A stretch of DNA of 64,000 nt from CAVVAH01 sp963746175 (GTDB lineage: Bacteria; Actinomycetota; Actinomycetes; JACCUZ01): contig CAVVAH010000001.1 of NCBI GenBank assembly GCA_963746175.1, forward strand, positions 1,054,001 to 1,118,000, in the 5' to 3' direction. The notes below the pieces were generated by a model, which saw only the letters and a list, made by a program, of their open reading frames with translations, made no database searches and had not been told where the DNA came from. Made by a program: the position numbers and the translations under genes. The stretch's first letter is position 1; every line of letters begins with the position of its first letter. Below are positions 61,092-64,000 of the stretch, piece after piece.

Positions 61092-62102
61092 ATGCCACTC
61101 GCCGACTTCCCGCGCTACCCGCTGACCTTCGGGCCGAGCCCCGTCCACCCGTTGCGGCGGCTCACCGAGCACCTCGGCGGGGCGACCATCTGGGCCAAGC
61201 GGGAGGACTGCAGCAGTGGTCTCGCCTACGGCGGGAACAAGACGCGCAAGCTGGAGTACATCGTCCCGGACGTGCTGGCACAGGGGGCGGACACCTTGGT
61301 GTCGATCGGCGGCTACCAGTCGAACCACACCCGGCAGGTCGCGGCCGTCGCGGCACACCTCGGTCTGGCCGCCGTGCTGGTCCAGGAGAAGTGGGTGGAC
61401 TGGCCGGACCCGCTCAACGACCGGATCGGCAACATCATGCTGTCGCGGATCATGGGCGCCGAGGTCCGCCTCGACCCGGCCGGCTTCGACATCGGCATCC
61501 GGGACAGCTGGACCCAGGCGCTCGAGGACGTGCGCGCCCGTGGCGGCGTACCGTACGGCATTCCTGCCGGCGCCTCGGACCACCGGCTCGGCGGGCTCGG
61601 GTTCGCCGGCTGGGCCGAGGAGGTCCGGCAGCAGGAGCAGGAGCTCGGCGTCTACTTCGACACCGTCGTCGTGTGCACCGTCACGGGGAGCACGCACGCC
61701 GGGATGATCGCCGGCTTCGCCGGCCAGGACCGCTCGCGCCGGGTCATCGGCATCGACGCGTCGGCGACGCTGGACAGGACCCGCGCGCAGGTCGGGCGGA
61801 TCGCCCGCAGCACGGCCGAGCTGCTCGGGCTCGGTCGCGAGCTCCGTGACGACGAGATCACGGTCATGGCGGGCTGGGCCGGCGACCTCTACGGCATCCC
61901 GGTGGAGTCGACGCTGGACGCGATCCGGCTCACCGGGCGGCTGGAGGGCATGATCATCGACCCGGTGTACGAGGGGAAGTCGATGGCCGGCCTGATCGAC
62001 CTCGTGACCCGCGGCGACATCCCCCGCGACAGCACCGTCCTCTACGCGCACCTGGGCGGGCAGCCCGCGCTCAACGCGTACAGCGCGCTGTTCACCGCCT
62101 GA
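61092..62102 (+). CDS. acdS: 1-aminocyclopropane-1-carboxylate deaminase
   Basis: A 336-residue PLP enzyme that converts the plant ethylene precursor ACC to 2-oxobutyrate and ammonia. PLP lysine Lys50 is in YGGNKTRKLEY and Ser77 in GGYQSNHTRQ. Tyr293 and Glu294 in PVYEGKSM and the leucine in YAHLGGQPALNAY are the residues that separate true ACC deaminases from D-cysteine desulfhydrases. The ATG at 62092-type longer variants is not needed: the ATG at 61092 gives the normal length, though upstream GTG/TTG codons in frame (61047, 61056) are possible. Confidence 0.92.
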   Translation: MPLADFPRYPLTFGPSPVHPLRRLTEHLGGATIWAKREDCSSGLAYGGNKTRKLEYIVPDVLAQGADTLVSIGGYQSNHTRQVAAVAAHLGLAAVLVQEKWVDWPDPLNDRIGNIMLSRIMGAEVRLDPAGFDIGIRDSWTQALEDVRARGGVPYGIPAGASDHRLGGLGFAGWAEEVRQQEQELGVYFDTVVVCTVTGSTHAGMIAGFAGQDRSRRVIGIDASATLDRTRAQVGRIARSTAELLGLGRELRDDEITVMAGWAGDLYGIPVESTLDAIRLTGRLEGMIIDPVYEGKSMAGLIDLVTRGDIPRDSTVLYAHLGGQPALNAYSALFTA

Positions 62103-62130
62103 CCCGACGTTGCCGAGACGGACGAGAGAC

Positions 62131-62166
62131 GGCCTCGGCCGGTGTAGCGAGCACCGAGCCGAGGCC
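62131..62166 (+). terminator. hairpin after acdS
   Basis: The outer arms GGCCTCGGC and GCCGAGGCC and inner arms CGGTG and CACCG are perfect complements. It lies 28 bases after the acdS stop. A likely terminator, with only a short TTG after it. Confidence 0.65.
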
Positions 62167-62301
62167 TTGATCCCTGACCTGCGAGAACAGGAGAAGGGAC
62201 CCAGGACCGATCGTCGCACCACACCCGTGCCGGCTCACCGGCAGCCCGCCTCAGACCACGGGACACGGGACACGGGAGGAGGATCGCCGGTGCCGCCGAC
62301 G

Positions 62302-62418
62302 TCAGCGGGCCAGCAGTGGAGCGTCCGGCGGCAGCAGCCCCGACGCCAGGAAGATCGACACCACCCAGATGAGCAGGCCGAGGAACACCACCAGCCGCCT
62401 CCATGCCGAACCGCCCAC
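62302..62418 (-). CDS. possible very small membrane protein
   Basis: A 38-residue frame from GTG at 62418: polar start, one hydrophobic helix (LVVFLGLLIWVVSIFLASGLL) and a short Pro-containing tail (PPDAPLLAR). The helix-plus-PPDAP pattern looks purposeful, but there is no well-placed ribosome-binding site. It could be chance. Confidence 0.4.
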   Translation of the reverse strand: MGGSAWRRLVVFLGLLIWVVSIFLASGLLPPDAPLLAR

Positions 62419-62635
62419 ACCTTCACGCTAGTCGCGGACGACGATCCGTGCCGGTCCGGTGGGGCCCGCGGACGGACGGGGCCTAGAGGCGAGCAGCCTC
62501 TCGACGGCCGCTGGCCGATCCGTCCCGGGTCCGTGCGCACCCGAACGCACAAGAACGCCGCGCGCGGACGACGCTGCCGCATCGCCCCACGTCAGCGACC
62601 CGTCCAGGCATCGCTGCAGGTCGCGGGGCCCAGGC

Positions 62636-62665
62636 GGCGGACGAGTCGGCCTGTAAGCCGGGTTC
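62636..62665 (-). other. rnpB 3'-end fragment, candidate attachment site
   Basis: Read on the minus strand, GAACCCGGCTTACAGG followed by CCGACTCGTCCGCC matches the conserved 3' end of bacterial RNase P RNA genes. To the right, where the rest of rnpB should continue, the sequence is unrelated. So this is a duplicated gene end, as left by an element that integrated into the 3' end of rnpB. The element would extend to the right and an intact rnpB should lie beyond the window. Confidence 0.6.
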
Positions 62666-63047
62666 AGTTGCTACGCGTCCGCTGACCAAGGGACTTCTGA
62701 CCAATGTCGCTCTGACCTGCACAGACGCTTCCCGACGTTTCCTTCCTTGTCTCGGTTGTTCTCGTGCTGTTGTGCCCCCGAAGTGCCCCAGGTTGCCGGC
62801 CCGGTGACGCTCGTGATGAGCACTTTGAGCCCGGACGGGACGGCACCTTGAAGGACTTCGCGGCCTGCGCGGTGATCGTGTCGAGCCCAACGAGGTCCTC
62901 GCGGTGCGTCGCGCGGACGACGCACTTGCGGATGTTGACCGACGCAGGACTCGCCCGCCTGCGTCTATGTCTGTGTTGCACTCTGACCTGCGGCTTTAGC
63001 GTTGGCGAGCGTTGATCAGCGGCGAAGGCTCGCGGACGTCTTGCGGA
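62666..63047. other. gene-poor stretch at the start of the putative island
   Basis: A 382-base stretch, visibly less GC-rich than the chromosome to the left. I see no convincing gene. The 11-base word CTCTGACCTGC occurs at 62710 and 62982 in direct orientation, and TTGCGGAC-like words repeat near 63050. Open minus-strand frames here lack a start signal and family motifs; they may be remnants of element genes. Confidence 0.4.
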
Positions 63048-63281
63048 CTATTTGCAGACCGCGAGCAGTCCGAAGTTGAGCACGATCGGTAGGTCGAGGC
63101 TCTCCTCCTGCCGGACCTCGCCCACGATGATCCGCGAGGGCCGCCTCCGCAGCGCCTCCTTGACCAGCCGGCGCAGCTTGATCTCGCCGGTGCCCTCGAG
63201 GCTGGGTTGCCGGCACTGCATCGCCACCACGTCGGGCAGCGGCACCCTGAGCACGAACAAGCGCAGATGACATAGGTACAC
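63048..63281 (-). pseudogene. fragment of a CpaF/TadA secretion ATPase
   Basis: A 77-codon frame containing LEGTGEIKLRRLVKEALRRRP, RIIVGEVRQEESLDL and VLNFGLL. This is the central segment of CpaF/TadA-type ATPases around the conserved GTGE...R and GEVR motifs (normally followed by the LNSG-x-G-x-x-T-x-H region). The N-terminal domain, Walker A and the C-terminus are missing, and the frame ends in a stop soon after LNFGLL. It is a decayed remnant, not a functional gene. Confidence 0.7.
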
Positions 63282-63418
63282 GCCTCTGCGTCACCCGATG
63301 TCTACGGAGAGAAGCGCTTGTGACTCAGAGGGCCGTCGCCGACATGAGGGGACTATTCACGGCGGATGGGTCATGCCTAGTATCCGGGCACATAACGGAC
63401 CCGACCGAGGATGGTTTG

Positions 63419-64000
63419 ATGAAACTACGCTTCAAGGCGGCACTAGCCGCCCTAGCGATCGCGCTCACCGCTGGGCTCGCCACAGCCGCACCGGCCGCGG
63501 CGGTCACCGGTGGCGAAGCCGACGGAAACAAGCACCCCAACGTGGGGCTCATCCTCTTCTACAGCCCCGATGGACGCTTCCGGTGCTCAGCCACCCTCGT
63601 CACGCCCACGGTCCTGTTGACCGCGGCGCACTGCACCGTAGACACCGTGGGCAAGACCCTCGTGGACTTCCGATCCGTGGTGGCGCTCACGCCGCCCACC
63701 GGCTACCCGGTCGCCGCTGATCCGACCACCGGCTACACCCAGGCCGAGATCCTGAACGCCGGCTTCCTTTCGGGCACGGCATACGCCCACCCGGATTACT
63801 CGAACTTCACTGACCTCGACAACTGGAACGACGTCGGTGTCATCGTGCTCGACAAGCCGGTCACCAACATCACCCCAGCCACGATCGCACCCCTGAACTA
63901 CCTCGACGCCTACGCCCAGCCGGTGCTGAACAAGACGCTGTTCACGTCGGTGGGCTACGGGACCGAGGTGCGAAAGCCGGCCTCGGGTCCGCAGAACCCG
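63419..64000 (+). CDS. secreted trypsin-like serine protease, C-terminus off the edge
   Basis: The first 194 residues of a chymotrypsin-family (S1) protease. ATG at 63419 follows GAGGATGG. The signal peptide is KLRFKAALAALAIALTAGLATAAPAAA. The catalytic His is in LLTAAHC and the Asp in WNDVGVIVLDKP; the Ser region lies beyond the window. The N-terminus of the mature part (VTGGEADGNKHPNVG) resembles the usual IVGG activation site. Composition is less GC-rich than the core genes, consistent with the proposed island. Confidence 0.88.
   Translation, partial: MKLRFKAALAALAIALTAGLATAAPAAAVTGGEADGNKHPNVGLILFYSPDGRFRCSATLVTPTVLLTAAHCTVDTVGKTLVDFRSVVALTPPTGYPVAADPTTGYTQAEILNAGFLSGTAYAHPDYSNFTDLDNWNDVGVIVLDKPVTNITPATIAPLNYLDAYAQPVLNKTLFTSVGYGTEVRKPASGPQNP

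Noticed and set aside
62110..62685. Plus-strand open frame of 191 codons after acdS
   Set aside because: It runs through the acdS terminator hairpin and the rnpB-like site, and has no ribosome-binding site and shadow-like composition.
62636..63047. An intact RNase P RNA gene on the minus strand
   Set aside because: Only the 3'-terminal ~30 bases match. The sequence to the right lacks the conserved GAGGAAAGTCC region and other rnpB elements within the expected ~400 bases.
1..64000. tRNA or rRNA genes
   Set aside because: I saw no tRNA T-loop/anticodon pattern or rRNA segment. A covariance-model scan would be needed to exclude a tRNA fully.

Overview
The window is very GC-rich chromosomal DNA from an actinomycete. 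The evidence is GTG and TTG starts, 4-base stop/start overlaps, actinobacterial families (DUF3043, DUF4191, PspAA/PspAB, a histone H1-like lysine/alanine protein, stand-alone AbiEi/DUF559 proteins) and GlnR-type operators in front of two glutamine synthetase genes. The content would suit a Nocardioidaceae-like or related soil/plant actinomycete, but the exact taxon cannot be fixed from the window. Most of it is core housekeeping sequence. Only the last ~1.4 kb looks acquired.

Layout. 1-10.7 kb: a PfkB-family sugar/nucleoside kinase (cut by the left edge), an exported protein of unknown function, an A-type Fe-S carrier, a glycerate kinase, an AbiEi/DUF559 protein bracketed by two copies of a palindromic repeat, the envelope-stress operon pspA-pspAA-htpX-pspAB, DUF3043, an aldo/keto reductase and two small proteins. 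10.76-17.65 kb: a cobalamin riboswitch followed by a six-gene unit. This encodes a secreted alpha/alpha-barrel protein, a membrane-anchored DUF4430 protein, an ECF transporter (EcfT, fused double ATPase, S component) and a degenerate CobT-like protein. The first two proteins together resemble the two domains of animal intrinsic factor/transcobalamin, so this looks like a split corrinoid-capture system feeding an ECF importer. It is the most interesting locus here.

17.7-34.8 kb: shikimate kinase-like protein, gcvT, leucyl aminopeptidase, an acidic exported protein, lpdA and sucB (with two nucleotide-identical lipoyl domains), a TIGR01777 epimerase, a Ser/Thr kinase, a peptidase E-like protein, a Gfo/Idh/MocA oxidoreductase, lipB-lipA, DUF4191 and an RDD protein. 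lpdA, sucB, lipB and lipA together cover 2-oxoacid dehydrogenase function and lipoate supply.

35-52 kb: glnA1 with a GlnR operator and an adenylylation tyrosine, a glycolipid-binding-like protein, a TolB-like propeller, small membrane proteins, a GAF-ANTAR regulator, a lipoprotein hydrolase, a WYL regulator and two tandem secreted GH-A-type glycosidases. Then comes a tightly overlapping operon read right to left: glnA2, a class I amidotransferase, glnE and an MFS transporter, headed by a second GlnR half-site. 51.8-62.1 kb: a small exported peptide with three AGASWN repeats, a GGDEF-EAL protein, nadE, panB, a histone H1-like protein, map and an ACC deaminase (acdS).

62.6 kb to the right edge: a short sequence matching the 3' end of the RNase P RNA gene, but without the rest of that gene. 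Beyond it lie less GC-rich DNA, a fragment of a CpaF/TadA ATPase and the start of a secreted trypsin-like protease. This looks like the left end of an element integrated at rnpB.

Several intergenic gaps carry long nested palindromes of unrelated sequence. One family occurs twice. Some positions fit terminators; others (between divergent genes, or inside the B12 operon) do not.
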